Below, piece by piece: positions 37,364 through 45,922 of a DNA stretch of 64,000 bases. Numbering within the stretch: position 1 is the first letter of the stretch; the number at the start of each line of letters is the position of its first letter. The translations under genes and the position numbers were made by a program. Origin of the DNA: Bradyrhizobium sp. sBnM-33 (GTDB lineage: Bacteria > Pseudomonadota > Alphaproteobacteria > Rhizobiales > Xanthobacteraceae); contig NZ_CP136624.1 of the NCBI RefSeq assembly GCF_032917945.1, positions 1,922,001 to 1,986,000 of the forward strand, written 5' to 3'. The notes under the pieces are model-generated. The model searched no databases and was not told the origin of the DNA. It saw only the letters and a list, made by a program, of their open reading frames with translations.

Positions 37364-37940
37364 AGCGCTCATCCCACCGATGCGGAAAGCATTCCAATGA
37401 CTGCTCCCACCAAGAGAGGCTGCTTCGGGGCACTTTTCCGTATGATGACGAACCGGAAGCAATTTGACAGCGGTGATCTTCACCGGTGAGCCTTTCGAGC
37501 AGGACACTTCGGCGAATTTGATCTCGTAGTTGCCAGGGCCTGCGGAAAAAACCGGAACCATCGTGCCATCCGCCTGACGGGCACGGGCAAGCCCAGGCCG
37601 GCGGCCGAAACCGGATTGGCCGCGAGGAGCGGCTGGTTCACGCCACCCTCCGCGGGCCGAAGGCCGGCGTGCCAACGCTGAAAATCACGAGAATCCCGCC
37701 TGATCGACAGCGCAATCTGCCGTAATCGGGCGCGTGACCGAATAGATGGTCAGCATGCCACGATCGAGCATTGCCGTCAGCTCGTCCAGCGAGCAGCCGG
37801 CAAAGTCGGACGCGAAGAGATCAATTTTTTGTAGCAGCCGCGGAGATGCGCGTTGTGAGCCCCGTAAAGCGACAGTGCTCGCGCGAACCCGTCGATCGTG
37901 CACGGGTCGCACCTAGTGGTGGTGCGCTTGCGACGCCGCG
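37364..37940. other. Decayed DNA with two minus-strand coding fragments
   Basis: Fragment 1 (about 37420-37560, minus): GTMVPVFSAGPGNYEIKFAE, PVKITAVKLLPV. Fragment 2 (about 37685-37850, minus): DLFASDFAGCSLDELTAMLD and a C-terminus at 37685. Both look like real coding sequence that has lost its start; no family recognised. Confidence 0.35.
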
Positions 37941-38030
37941 CGTCGAATTCCCCAGAAGGTGAGGCGATCCAGCACCCTGCGCGATTCTTGCAGGGCTGGT
38001 CGCAGGGTGATTAATGAAAGGCATCTTGTC

Positions 38031-38434
38031 ATGAACGAGCAATGGATGCAGCCGAATACCGCCTATGCGATCTGCGGCTTCTACGACATCCCAAGCCGTG
38101 GTCCATTGTTGTGGTGCGCTGGGGCAAGCGGGTGTTTGGCTATCTCAATAAATGCCCGCATAACCGGGTCAACCTGGACTGGGAACGTAACCAGTTCCTC
38201 GATCCCAAGGGCATCCGGCTGATGTGCAGTAAGCACGGCTCGACCTTCGAGCTCGGCACCGGCCGCTGCGTTGATGGCCCGTGCAAGGGCAGCGGGCTCA
38301 CGCCGGTCGCGTTGACGGTGCTGGACGGCGACATCTGCGTCACCGGCGTGCGGCTTGTTGTAGGACGAGAACGGATCCCACCGGCGAGGGCTGGACCAGC
38401 GCTCAGACCGGCCGGTTCTCGTTGCGGTTTTTGA
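38031..38434 (+). pseudogene. Rieske-type protein gene, copy B, internal deletion
   Basis: Homologous to the Rieske gene at 8572 from its upstream region onward. Between CCAAGCC and GTGG a 55-bp segment present in copy A is missing, which shifts the frame after residue 22. The rest, including CPHNRVNLDW and CSKHGSTFELGTGRC, reads in the other frame. The C-terminus also diverges (VVGRERIPPARAG). Confidence 0.85.
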
Positions 38435-38996
38435 CGGGCCCCATCCTCTTCAGCCCGTCTTCGTAGGAGATTTCGTCATAGGATGCATCGACATTCCTGG
38501 CCGCGTCGAGCAAGTAATCGAGCCTGCCGCCCGCATCGAGCTTCTTGAGGCCGTTCTTGTTGACCCCGACCAGGTCCATCATCTCCTTCCAGATGACAGT
38601 GGATTCATCGCACGGCAGCACGTGGAAGGTGATATCACCGAGTTTGGTTCGGTATTTCGCCAACAGGTCTATGTTGTTGCAAAACATGAAGTAGCTGCCA
38701 CCAGGGCTTAGCGCGCCGTCAAGAACGTTTGCGATATCAGCAAGATAAGCGAAGCAGTGCAGATAGCCGGCCAGCACCGGAATGGTGCTTTCGCCTTCCT
38801 GCGCGACCATCAGCACCTGCTCGATCGAATAGTCGGGCGGCCGCTCCTCGTCCGCGACCTGGGTCTGGAATTTTAGTGCGATATCGCCGCGAAAGCCGAA
38901 CCGGCCCGGCTTGGTGGTCCCGCCCTTGAATATGGCATTGAGCAGGCGCCCCTCCTTGTCCAGCCGGCCGAGCGCGGTGTTCTCGATTGCAGTCAT
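38403..38996 (-). CDS. Conserved protein of unknown function, NifA/sigma-54-type promoter (copy B)
   Basis: 197 residues and clearly paralogous to the protein at 8992-9582 along its whole length (same MTAIENTALGRL start and NRNENRPV end; I estimate near 85-90% identity by eye). The frame is intact even though the adjacent Rieske and iscA copies are broken, which argues for selection. A minus-strand sigma-54 promoter is at 39056-39070; the NifA site upstream is damaged. Confidence 0.75.
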   Translation of the reverse strand: MTAIENTALGRLDKEGRLLNAIFKGGTTKPGRFGFRGDIALKFQTQVADEERPPDYSIEQVLMVAQEGESTIPVLAGYLHCFAYLADIANVLDGALSPGGSYFMFCNNIDLLAKYRTKLGDITFHVLPCDESTVIWKEMMDLVGVNKNGLKKLDAGGRLDYLLDAARNVDASYDEISYEDGLKRMGPVKNRNENRPV

Positions 38997-39055
38997 GAAA
39001 ATCGTCCTCGATCTAAGCTCATCACCGGACACCTCGGCCGGCGCAACATGTGCAA

Positions 39056-39070
39056 TGCAAATTGTTTGCC
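39056..39070 (-). promoter_or_regulatory. Sigma-54 promoter, minus strand (copy B)
   Basis: GGCAAACAATTTGCA, identical to the copy A promoter. It lies 60 bp before the start of the gene 38403-38996. Confidence 0.75.
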
Positions 39071-39145
39071 GCCGCGACTGGAATGGTTCATCCGCGTAAC
39101 ACTTAAAGAAAACACGCAAGCGCGTCGCGATCCCTCGAAGAGCCT

Positions 39146-39161
39146 CGTCAGGAACCCGACA
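39146..39161. promoter_or_regulatory. Degenerate NifA site (copy B)
   Basis: CGT-CAGGAACCCG-ACA aligns with the intact TGT-N10-ACA site of copies A and C but has lost the first T. Activation of the copy B promoter may therefore be weak. Confidence 0.5.
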
Positions 39162-39217
39162 CGGGTCGCAAAGCCACTCTGAGCGATTCGAAAAAGACGG
39201 GAACTATCAAGCGCGCG

Positions 39218-39233
39218 CTGGCATGCAGCTTGC
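39218..39233 (+). promoter_or_regulatory. Orphan sigma-54 promoter (copy B)
   Basis: CTGGCATGCAGCTTGC keeps GG/GC spacing of 12, but the iscA gene it should drive is reduced to a 60-bp fragment at 39285. Confidence 0.65.
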
Positions 39234-39284
39234 GAATTCGCAAGCAACCGACTTATGCAAGGGAAGGGTGAGCCACAAGCAACC

Positions 39285-39345
39285 TGGATGCAGTCAAGAC
39301 CGCGATCTCAACGTCGGCGCAGCCGGCGAGCGGGCAGTCATTGTT
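39285..39345 (+). pseudogene. iscA fragment (copy B)
   Basis: GGATGCAGTCAAGACCGCG and the following CGGCGCAGCCGGCGAGCGGG match codons 10-25 of iscA at 9860. The remainder is lost. No function possible. Confidence 0.7.
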
Positions 39346-39476
39346 GCTTCGGCCTCGTCGTGGCGGTTCGCGTTCACGAACCGCCTCGCTGCTCATCAGT
39401 CATAGACGCGTCGTCGACACCCGGCGCATGCGGGAGTTGGCGCAGCCCTTGGCGGGTGATCTTCTTCCCTTCGCCT

Positions 39477-41153
39477 TCATTCAGACCCCGCAGCCATCGC
39501 TCCGGCCCCACCCAAGAGCTTCACGTTGAGGCGGCCGCCGGTGAACAGCATGTCGTCGAGCGCTTCCTCGATGTCAGCTGTGGTCACTGAGTTTCCGCCG
39601 TTACGAGCGATGCATGATTGCGCAATGCGCCGCATCAGCTCCTTAATGAAAGCGGCGCTGACGCCCTCAGTGCGGCGCACCGTCTCGGCTACGATCTCCG
39701 CCTCAAGCGGCAGGCCCATGCCGTAAAGCCGGATCAGCTTGTCGCGGCCGGTCGTATCAGGCAGCGGCATCTCGATCGCCTGGTCGATGCGGCCGGGACG
39801 ACCGGCCAGGGCGCCCTCGAGTTGTTCGGGGCGGTTGGTGGTGAGCACGAAGAGGATGTCAGCGTCTTCCTTCAAGCCGTCCATTTCATTTAGGAGCTTG
39901 TTCAGCGCGGCCTCCTCACATGTTGTCAAGTCGTCGCGCTTGCTGGCGATCAGATCGACATCCTCGATCACCACCATGGTAGGCTGCAGCAGGCGCGCGA
40001 GCGCCATATAGGCGCTCAGCTCACCGACCTCTTCGGCGGTGATGATTAGCGTGGTGTGTCCCGGTAGGTTGGTGGCGAGATAGCGGATGGTGTGGGTCTT
40101 ACCGGTGCCCGGCGGGCCATAGAGCAGGATGCCCTTGCGGGTCGACTGGCCGAATCGGCGGAGTGCGCCGCGCGTGGCGACAAAACTCAACACGTTGCGA
40201 TCGAGCAATTTGATAGCCTGTTCCCGCAGGATCACCTCCTCGCGCCTCACTGGTGCCACTCGATGCACCGTGATGCCTCTTGAGCGGCCGCTGTAATCCG
40301 CACCTTTCTCAAATGAGAGGATCTTGCCGCGATAAGAACGTGCCGCGTGCACCGCCCGTTCCAGTTCGTCAAAGCTGCGCTGAACAAAGGCTTCGCCGCC
40401 AGACCCCGCAGGGGCAACGATTTCAATCCGGATCCTCGGCTCTTGCTTGAACTCGAACTCAGTAGAGAGCACGACGGCATAGAAAAATTCGCTCGCCCGG
40501 CAAAGCCACAGTCCATTGCACAGGCATTTGACCGGCGCCGTTTCGCCAGTATCAACGTGGTGATATTGCGGCGGCACCAGCGAAATCGCATTCCGTCCAC
40601 GCTGTTTGATCCGAGCGAATGAAAGCGTCTCGTACCTATGTTGTTCATAGACGCCGAAGAAGCGGACCGGATCGGCGAATAGCTTATCGATCGCGACCTG
40701 AACATCGGCCTGCATGTGGCCCGGGAATCGCCGCACAGTAGTGGCGAGTTCGCTCGGCGGTATGTTGGTGAAGTGCCACTCAAGCGCTTCGAAGGCATAT
40801 TCGAATTGCACGTCGGACAGGTCGGGGCCGTCCGGTTCGCCCGCGGCTTCGCCCGTGATCAGCAGGGGACATCCTTCAGCTCGGATACGCTCTTGCGCCG
40901 CCTCGAGGAGCGCCTTTGCGACTGAGGGAGGATAGCGTCCGCAGACGGCCTTGCCATGCTGCAAGACGAGTTCGGCGAGCGCAATGGCATCCCGCTCCTG
41001 TTTGTCGAATACCTCGCGCAGCAGGCGTACCACGAAACCGAGAGTCGTCTTGTCGTCATTGTGCAAAACAAGCTGAATGGGCGCACCGCCTGCGGAGATC
41101 TTGTCGACAAAGACCCCCGGTGCGTGTTCTAGTTGTTCGGTAGTGTTCGTCAT
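39477..41153 (-). CDS. ClpS-domain/AAA+ ATPase fusion under NifA/sigma-54 control
   Basis: 558 residues from MTNTTEQLEHAPG; upstream in-frame codons overlap the promoter. Residues about 22-105 form a ClpS adaptor domain (IQLVLHNDDKTTLGFVV, HGKAVCGRY), the module that delivers N-degron substrates to ClpAP. A linker domain of about 230 residues with no recognised family follows. Residues about 330-540 are a Cdc48/FtsH-like AAA+ module: Walker A GPPGTGKT at 346-353, Walker B VVIEDVD at 394-400, sensor TTN at 438-440, arginine-finger-like GRPGRID. There is no protease domain. Minus-strand sigma-54 promoter at 41212-41226 and a perfect NifA site at 41302. It probably remodels or unfolds a specific protein during nitrogen fixation; substrate unknown. 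Confidence 0.88.
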   Translation of the reverse strand: MTNTTEQLEHAPGVFVDKISAGGAPIQLVLHNDDKTTLGFVVRLLREVFDKQERDAIALAELVLQHGKAVCGRYPPSVAKALLEAAQERIRAEGCPLLITGEAAGEPDGPDLSDVQFEYAFEALEWHFTNIPPSELATTVRRFPGHMQADVQVAIDKLFADPVRFFGVYEQHRYETLSFARIKQRGRNAISLVPPQYHHVDTGETAPVKCLCNGLWLCRASEFFYAVVLSTEFEFKQEPRIRIEIVAPAGSGGEAFVQRSFDELERAVHAARSYRGKILSFEKGADYSGRSRGITVHRVAPVRREEVILREQAIKLLDRNVLSFVATRGALRRFGQSTRKGILLYGPPGTGKTHTIRYLATNLPGHTTLIITAEEVGELSAYMALARLLQPTMVVIEDVDLIASKRDDLTTCEEAALNKLLNEMDGLKEDADILFVLTTNRPEQLEGALAGRPGRIDQAIEMPLPDTTGRDKLIRLYGMGLPLEAEIVAETVRRTEGVSAAFIKELMRRIAQSCIARNGGNSVTTADIEEALDDMLFTGGRLNVKLLGGAGAMAAGSE

Positions 41154-41211
41154 GAAAGTGGTCTCCGATCTAAGCTCATCACCGGACACTTCGGCCGGCT
41201 TAGACACGCAA

Positions 41212-41226
41212 TGCAAATTGCTTGCC
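41212..41226 (-). promoter_or_regulatory. Sigma-54 promoter of the ClpS-AAA+ gene
   Basis: GGCAAGCAATTTGCA on the minus strand, GG/GC spacing 12, located 59 bp before the ATG. Homologous to the minus-strand promoters of copies A and B. Confidence 0.75.
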
Positions 41227-41301
41227 GCCGCGTTCCTTACGCTTTATCGGCGGAATCCATAAAGAAGACACGCAAAGCCGCCGCAATCCCTCGAAGACCT
41301 T

Positions 41302-41317
41302 TGTCAGCAACCCTACA
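41302..41317. promoter_or_regulatory. NifA upstream activator site (copy C, bidirectional)
   Basis: TGT-CAGCAACCCT-ACA, identical to the copy A site, between divergent sigma-54 promoters. Confidence 0.85.
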
Positions 41318-41376
41318 CGCTCGCAAAGCCAACAGGCGCGATTTCGAAAAGGTGAGCAATGTCAAGCTCGGGCGCG

Positions 41377-41392
41377 CTGGCATGCGACTTGC
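41377..41392 (+). promoter_or_regulatory. Sigma-54 promoter of the broken iscA (copy C)
   Basis: CTGGCATGCGACTTGC, identical to the copy A promoter at 9806; drives only a pseudogene here. Confidence 0.85.
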
Positions 41393-41431
41393 CAATTCCC
41401 ATGCAAACGACTCGGGAAAATAAAGGGTGCC

Positions 41432-41753
41432 ATGATCAATCTGACGGATAGCGCAGTGAATGCGCTCAAGAGCGCGATCTCGGCTTCGGCGCAGCCGACG
41501 AGCGGCCTGCGCATCATGGTCGAGGCCGGTGGCTGCGACGGGTTCAAATACCGGATGAAGCCTGGCCGACGAGGCTCAGCCTGACGACACCGTGATCGAG
41601 CGCGACGGCGTCAAGGTGTTCGTCGACAATAAGAGCCATGAACACCTCGCCGGCACGACGATCGATTTCGTGGTGGCGCTGTAGGGCTCGGGCTTCACCT
41701 TCGACAACCCAAACGCCAAATCGAGCTGCTCTTGCGGCAAATCCTTCAGCTGA
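41432..41753 (+). pseudogene. iscA, copy C, frameshift and nonsense codon
   Basis: MINLTDSAVNALKSAISA reads correctly to KYRM near residue 43, then an extra base shifts the frame. Codons further on (DTVIERDGVKVFVDNKSHEH) match iscA until GAG has become TAG in the VVAL-stop-GSGFTF region. The C-terminal CSCG remains in the sequence but is not translated. Confidence 0.88.
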
Positions 41754-41773
41754 TGACAAGAGAAATCGAACCA

Positions 41774-41885
41774 TGCTGGTGGAACCAGAACAACTGAAGC
41801 AACCGCCGAGCATTGAGACCGGTCGGGAGCAACTCATTCGCGCCGTGATCGAGGAGATCCGGCCCAATCCGCAACGCTGCCTGGG
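41774..41885 (+). pseudogene. NifU C-terminal-like gene, 5' fragment (copy C)
   Basis: MLVEPEQLKQPPSIETGREQ, then LIRAVIEEIRPNPQR, which is the correct frame that copy A has lost. Homology ends near 41880, and the sequence after it is unrelated. Together, copies A and C show the ancestral protein. Confidence 0.75.
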
Positions 41886-42700
41886 TCCTTGCTGTCGGCG
41901 GCAGAAACCTGCCTGGATCGCTCCCGCCGGATGATCTTCGAAGTGAATTGGGCGAGGAGTTCGGTCGTGCTTTCCGTGCTGCTGACGGGCACCAATTCCA
42001 GTTTCCCAGACGAGTGGCGTGTCCATCAGCACTGGAACGAATCCTTACGGGATCCAAAAGGTCCATGCCCAAAACATAATCCCCAGCACAAGGCACAGGA
42101 GGCGCTCGCAGAGCATGCCAACTCAGGCGACCCTGGCGTCCAAGTCGTTGATCGCGGTCTGTATCCTTCCGCATCAAACGCGAATCCTGAGTCTCGCATA
42201 CCCGATCCAAAATGCTCGGATTGATGGGCAAGCAAAAAGGACGCTTAACTGACAAGCGGCACAAGTCTAGGGAGGAAACGTCCAAGGAGGACAGCGACAG
42301 CCCGAGACGCCGCCGTGGTTGACTCGATACGTTTTGTGTTCGATGCCATTGGCGGAAAGCAAGGCGAGAGAACTATATTGCTACGGATCACCTCGATGGT
42401 ATGGACATCTTCATTCGTGACGCCAGTCAATTTTCTCTTCCCGACTTTCTGAGCATCTTGATATCCCCGGCACACCATCTGAGGATGTCTGCGTCAACGC
42501 CTTCCGGTGGGTGCCCTCACACGAGAGTGAAACGGCGTACGCGCCACAGGCGTCTGGTATCAGGAAGATTGTCGGCTCCGAACCAAATGTCGACAATGCG
42601 ACGCATGCAGATACTGCGTGCAGACTCAATCTTCTTTGTTGCGGCACGGCGCTTGCTTCTTTAGCATTGGCATCTCCGATGAGGCATGGACGGTGATGTC
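41886..42700. other. Decayed region with hairpin repeat copy 2
   Basis: No gene recognised. At 42232-42300 it holds the second copy of the dispersed repeat (AGGACGCTTAACTGACAAGCGG, shortened stem, then CAAGTCTAGGGAGGAAACG), which is more diverged than the others. Confidence 0.45.
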
Positions 42701-42710
42701 TAGTGGTTCA

Positions 42711-43019
42711 TCATAGTGATTTTGACGTTTTGATACCGAGCCATTCGAGGATGGGCAAGTTTTCCGGTGGCAAGAGAATCTCGATGCTTCTGGGGACGCC
42801 GGGTTGACGTCGGATGAAGCCGTTCCGTTCGAGGGTGACGATCATCTGGTGGACAGTCGGCGGGCTGACGCGGAAATGGCGCTGGATGTCGGCTTCGGCG
42901 GGCGGCTGTCCGAACATGTACGAATAGGTATGGATGAAAGCGAGGTAGTGCCCCTGCTTTTCGGTGAAACGCGCGCCTGATTTTTGCCTCATCGTTGGAT
43001 TGGCCCCGGCCTCCGCCAA
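42711..43019 (-). CDS. LexA-like winged-HTH protein carried by IS630 element (b)
   Basis: 102 residues. FTEKQGHYLAFIHTYSYM, then PPAEADIQRHFRVSPPTVHQ and MIVTLERNGFIRRQPG match the LexA N-terminal DNA-binding domain; the LexA protease domain is absent. It is divergent from the transposase with 11 bp between start codons, so it probably represses transposase transcription. Accessory genes are unusual for IS630. Confidence 0.8.
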   Translation of the reverse strand: MAEAGANPTMRQKSGARFTEKQGHYLAFIHTYSYMFGQPPAEADIQRHFRVSPPTVHQMIVTLERNGFIRRQPGVPRSIEILLPPENLPILEWLGIKTSKSL

Positions 43020-43030
43020 GGAGGCAAAGC

Positions 43031-44161
43031 ATGAATGTACGTTATCGGGTCGAATTGAGCCAAGCCGAGCGCGATGAACTGACGGCGATGCTCGGCAGCG
43101 GCAAGCACGCCGCCCGCAAGCTCAAGCGGGCGCAGATTTTGCTGGCGGCCGATCGGGGCCGCCGTGACGAGGAGATTGCCCGGACCGTGAGTGTCAGCCT
43201 CTCCACCGTCGGCCGGACCAAGCGCCGCTTCGTGGAAGGCAATCTGGAGCGGGCCTTGAGCGAGGAGCCGCGTCCGGGCGCGGAACGCAAGCTGACGGGC
43301 AAGGAAGAGGCCCTGCTGGTCGCGACCGCATGCGCCAAGCCGCCCGCCGGCCGCAAACGCTGGACGCTGACGCTGCTGGCCGACACGATGGTCAAGCTCA
43401 CCGATCACGACAGCCTGTCGGGCGAGACCGTGCGTCGCCGGCTGGCCGAGAACGACCTCAAGCCATGGTGCAGGGACATGTGGTGCATTCCCCATGTCGA
43501 CGGCGAATACGTCGCCCGCATGGAGGACGTGCTCGATCTCTATTCCGAGGCGCCGGATCCCGAGCGGCCGCTGGTCTGCTTCGACGAGACCCCCGTCCAG
43601 CTCATCAGCGAGGTGCGTCAGCCGATCCCGGCCAGGCCCGGACAGCGCGAGCGCTACGATTACGAGTACCGCCGCAACGGCACCGTCAATCTCTTCGTCA
43701 CCTTCGATCCGCATCGCGGCTGGCGCAACGTCAAGATAACAGACCGCCGCGCCGCCGTGGACTACGCCCACTGCATGCGTGAACTCGTCGACGTCCATTA
43801 TCCCGATGCCGCCTGTATCCGTGTCGTGCAGGACAATCTGTCGATCCACACCGCCGGCGCGCTGTATCAAGCATTTGCGCCCGCCGAGGCCCGTCGCATC
43901 CTGCGTCGCCTCGAATTCCACTACACCCCGAAGCACGCCAGTTGGCTCAATATGGTCGAGTGCGAGATCAGCGTGCTACAGCGCCAGTGTCTCGGCCGCC
44001 GCATCGACGATCCCAAACGGCTCCGAAAAGAGATCGCAGCATGGCAACGGCAGCGAAACAAAGCACGAGACCGCATCAAATGGATGTTCACAACCGACAA
44101 AGCCCGCGCCAAACTCGGCCGCGCATATCCAACCATCGCCAAAGAGTCAAAATTACTGTGA
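43031..44161 (+). CDS. IS630-family transposase (element b)
   Basis: 376 residues from an ATG after AAGGAGG. N-terminal HTH (SQAERDELTAMLGSG, VSLSTVGRTKRRFV), then the DDE core LVCFDETPVQLISEV, RVVQDNLSIHTAGALYQ and PKHASWLNMVECEISVLQ. The in-frame extension to 42995 lies before the ribosome site. Confidence 0.92.
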   Translation: MNVRYRVELSQAERDELTAMLGSGKHAARKLKRAQILLAADRGRRDEEIARTVSVSLSTVGRTKRRFVEGNLERALSEEPRPGAERKLTGKEEALLVATACAKPPAGRKRWTLTLLADTMVKLTDHDSLSGETVRRRLAENDLKPWCRDMWCIPHVDGEYVARMEDVLDLYSEAPDPERPLVCFDETPVQLISEVRQPIPARPGQRERYDYEYRRNGTVNLFVTFDPHRGWRNVKITDRRAAVDYAHCMRELVDVHYPDAACIRVVQDNLSIHTAGALYQAFAPAEARRILRRLEFHYTPKHASWLNMVECEISVLQRQCLGRRIDDPKRLRKEIAAWQRQRNKARDRIKWMFTTDKARAKLGRAYPTIAKESKLL

Positions 44162-45133
44162 TGAACCACTAGCACTATGCTCCTGGAGCTGCTTAAGGCT
44201 GGTGAAGGAAGCGCCGCTAAGCGACTGCCCCTGCAAGACCGAAAACCAAACCTCGACCTGATTGAGCCAGGATGCGCTTGTCGGCGTGAAATGAAATGTC
44301 ACATTGGGGTGGGCCTTTAGCCAGTGCTCGTTCTTCTTGTGGGTGTTGAGGTTGTCGAGGATGACGTGAAGCTGGCGGTCCGGAAAAGCCGAGGTGACGC
44401 TGTCCATGAAGTCGAGGAACTCGACACGGCGCCGCCGTTTTGAATGCGTCGCGATGATCTTTCCGGTCGCAACCTCGAGCGCCGCAAACAGCGTTGTCGT
44501 GCCATGCCGCGTGTAGTCGTGGCTCTGACCGGTCAAGGCGCGACCATTGGGCAACTTCAGATAACCTTGCGCTCGCTCCAAAGCCTGGATTGAAGGCTTT
44601 TCGTCCACGCATAGCACGATAGCCTTCTCGGGCGGGGCGACGTAGAGGCCGACAACATCGGCGGCTTTGGCCGTGAAGTTCGGGTCGTTGCTCTCGCACC
44701 AGGACTTGCGAGCCACGAGGTCGATCTGGTGGTTGCGCAGGAACCGCCAGACATATTGGACGTCAACATCGCCCAGCGCCTCGGCCAGCAGCGGCCCGGT
44801 CCAGCGCGCAAACCCTTCCGGTGGCTGCTTGTCCAACAGCCGCAGAATCCGCTTGTCGGTGGCCTTCGTATAGATCGGCTGCTTGCCAGGCCGCGGCCTC
44901 TCCTGCAGCCCTGCAAGGCCAAGGTCGGCATAGCGATGCCGCCACAGGCTGACAATCCGAGGCTGGACCCCGACTTCCTTGGCTATCGACCGCGTGCTGC
45001 GCCCGGCCGCCGCCAACAAAACTATCCGCGCCCGCTTCAAATCGCGCTGCAATGTCGCCGGCGAACGACAACGCGCCTCCAGGACCTTGCGATCCTTCCT
45101 CGAAAGGTGAACTTCTCTTGCCTCGGGTATCAT
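44153..45133 (-). pseudogene. IS630-family transposase (c), C-terminally truncated
   Basis: 326 residues from MIPEAREVHLSRKDRKVLEA, the correct family start, with HTH, VLCVDEKPSIQALERAQ, LHVILDNLNTHKKNEHW and SASWLNQVEVWFSVLQGQS. It ends LQEHSASGSSQ where the complete relative continues about 35 residues further. Catalytic acids are present, but the DNA end is lost, so it is not mobile by itself. Confidence 0.85.
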
Positions 45134-45178
45134 CCCGATCTTGAATCACGACTCACCCTCTAAGGAGGGTGGGTACTA
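44172..45178 (-). mobile_element. IS630-family element (c), 3'-truncated
   Basis: Its right end GGGTAC (45171-45176) with TA (45177-45178) matches the left end of the complete relative at 50049. The opposite end is missing: sequence identity stops near 44178 next to element (b). Confidence 0.85.
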
Positions 45179-45922
45179 GCTGCTCGTGATGGCAACGCCG
45201 AATGCACCCAGTGGGAGGAGCTGCTGCGCAAGCTGCGCTGCATATGTTCAGGCTCTCATGCTCGAGTTGGTACGCCGCTATGGCGACCCCTGGCAGTGGT
45301 TGCAAACACCTCTTCCGGTTGCACACGCTGCAACGCGCCCGCTCGATCAGGCAAGCCGATCGAATTGGGGTAGAGCTTCCATCGGTAAACCTTCGTATAG
45401 CAGGTCCCCTCTTTTCTATACCGATCGCCCACCTCCGTACAATTGAACATGTCATCGACCTCCGTCAGCTATCGGGAGCCGTAGAATGTAGATGGAAAAT
45501 GCCTCCGCTATCGCCGAATGAATTGATTGCGCGATGCAAAGCTGGAGCAGCGAAGTGCCTTTCATAATAGGTGGCCGGCAGCTTATACCTATGTTCGGCA
45601 GCTCGGCCTATCTCTCCTGAGATGGTCAGCGCCTTGCTCACCTTGTTCAAGTATAACCGGCACATCATGAAACTTGGCCCTAAGCAACTAGTCAGAGGTA
45701 TGTTTTCTTCTCGGTCTCCCCAGGTCGGGGACGACGCTCGCACGTTTGCTCCAGCAGCACTCCGATATTGCACCCCGCCTGAACCGCTGCCTAATGCTGG
45801 CACTTGAACCGTTCGGAGAGTGGACCGCGACATCTGGCAGGAATGCCTTTGATGCTGGCCGGGACCCCCGAATTAATGACCATGATGAGCCGCTGTTTTT
45901 CTGATGCAGCTTGCACTAGTAC
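45179..45922. other. No gene recognised
   Basis: About 740 bp between IS630 (c) and the acyltransferase. Only short frames on either strand; I found no convincing nod box or sigma-54 element. Confidence 0.4.

Larger units (their letters stand above)
42701..44171 (+). mobile_element. IS630-family element (b) with accessory HTH gene
   Basis: Inverted repeats GTGGTTCATCATAG... (from 42703) and ...CTGTGATGAACCAC (to 44169), with TA duplicated at 42701-42702 and 44170-44171. The TA lies in a CTAG on both sides. The element carries two divergent genes: a LexA-like HTH protein and the transposase. Confidence 0.9.

Noticed and set aside
42989..43936. 315-codon minus-strand frame opposite the IS630 (b) transposase
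   Set aside because: Antisense shadow; the transposase on the other strand has the DDE motifs and a ribosome site.
45179..45922. nod box upstream of the acyltransferase
   Set aside because: Looked for the ATC-N9-GAT type repeats and conserved 3' part; no convincing match.
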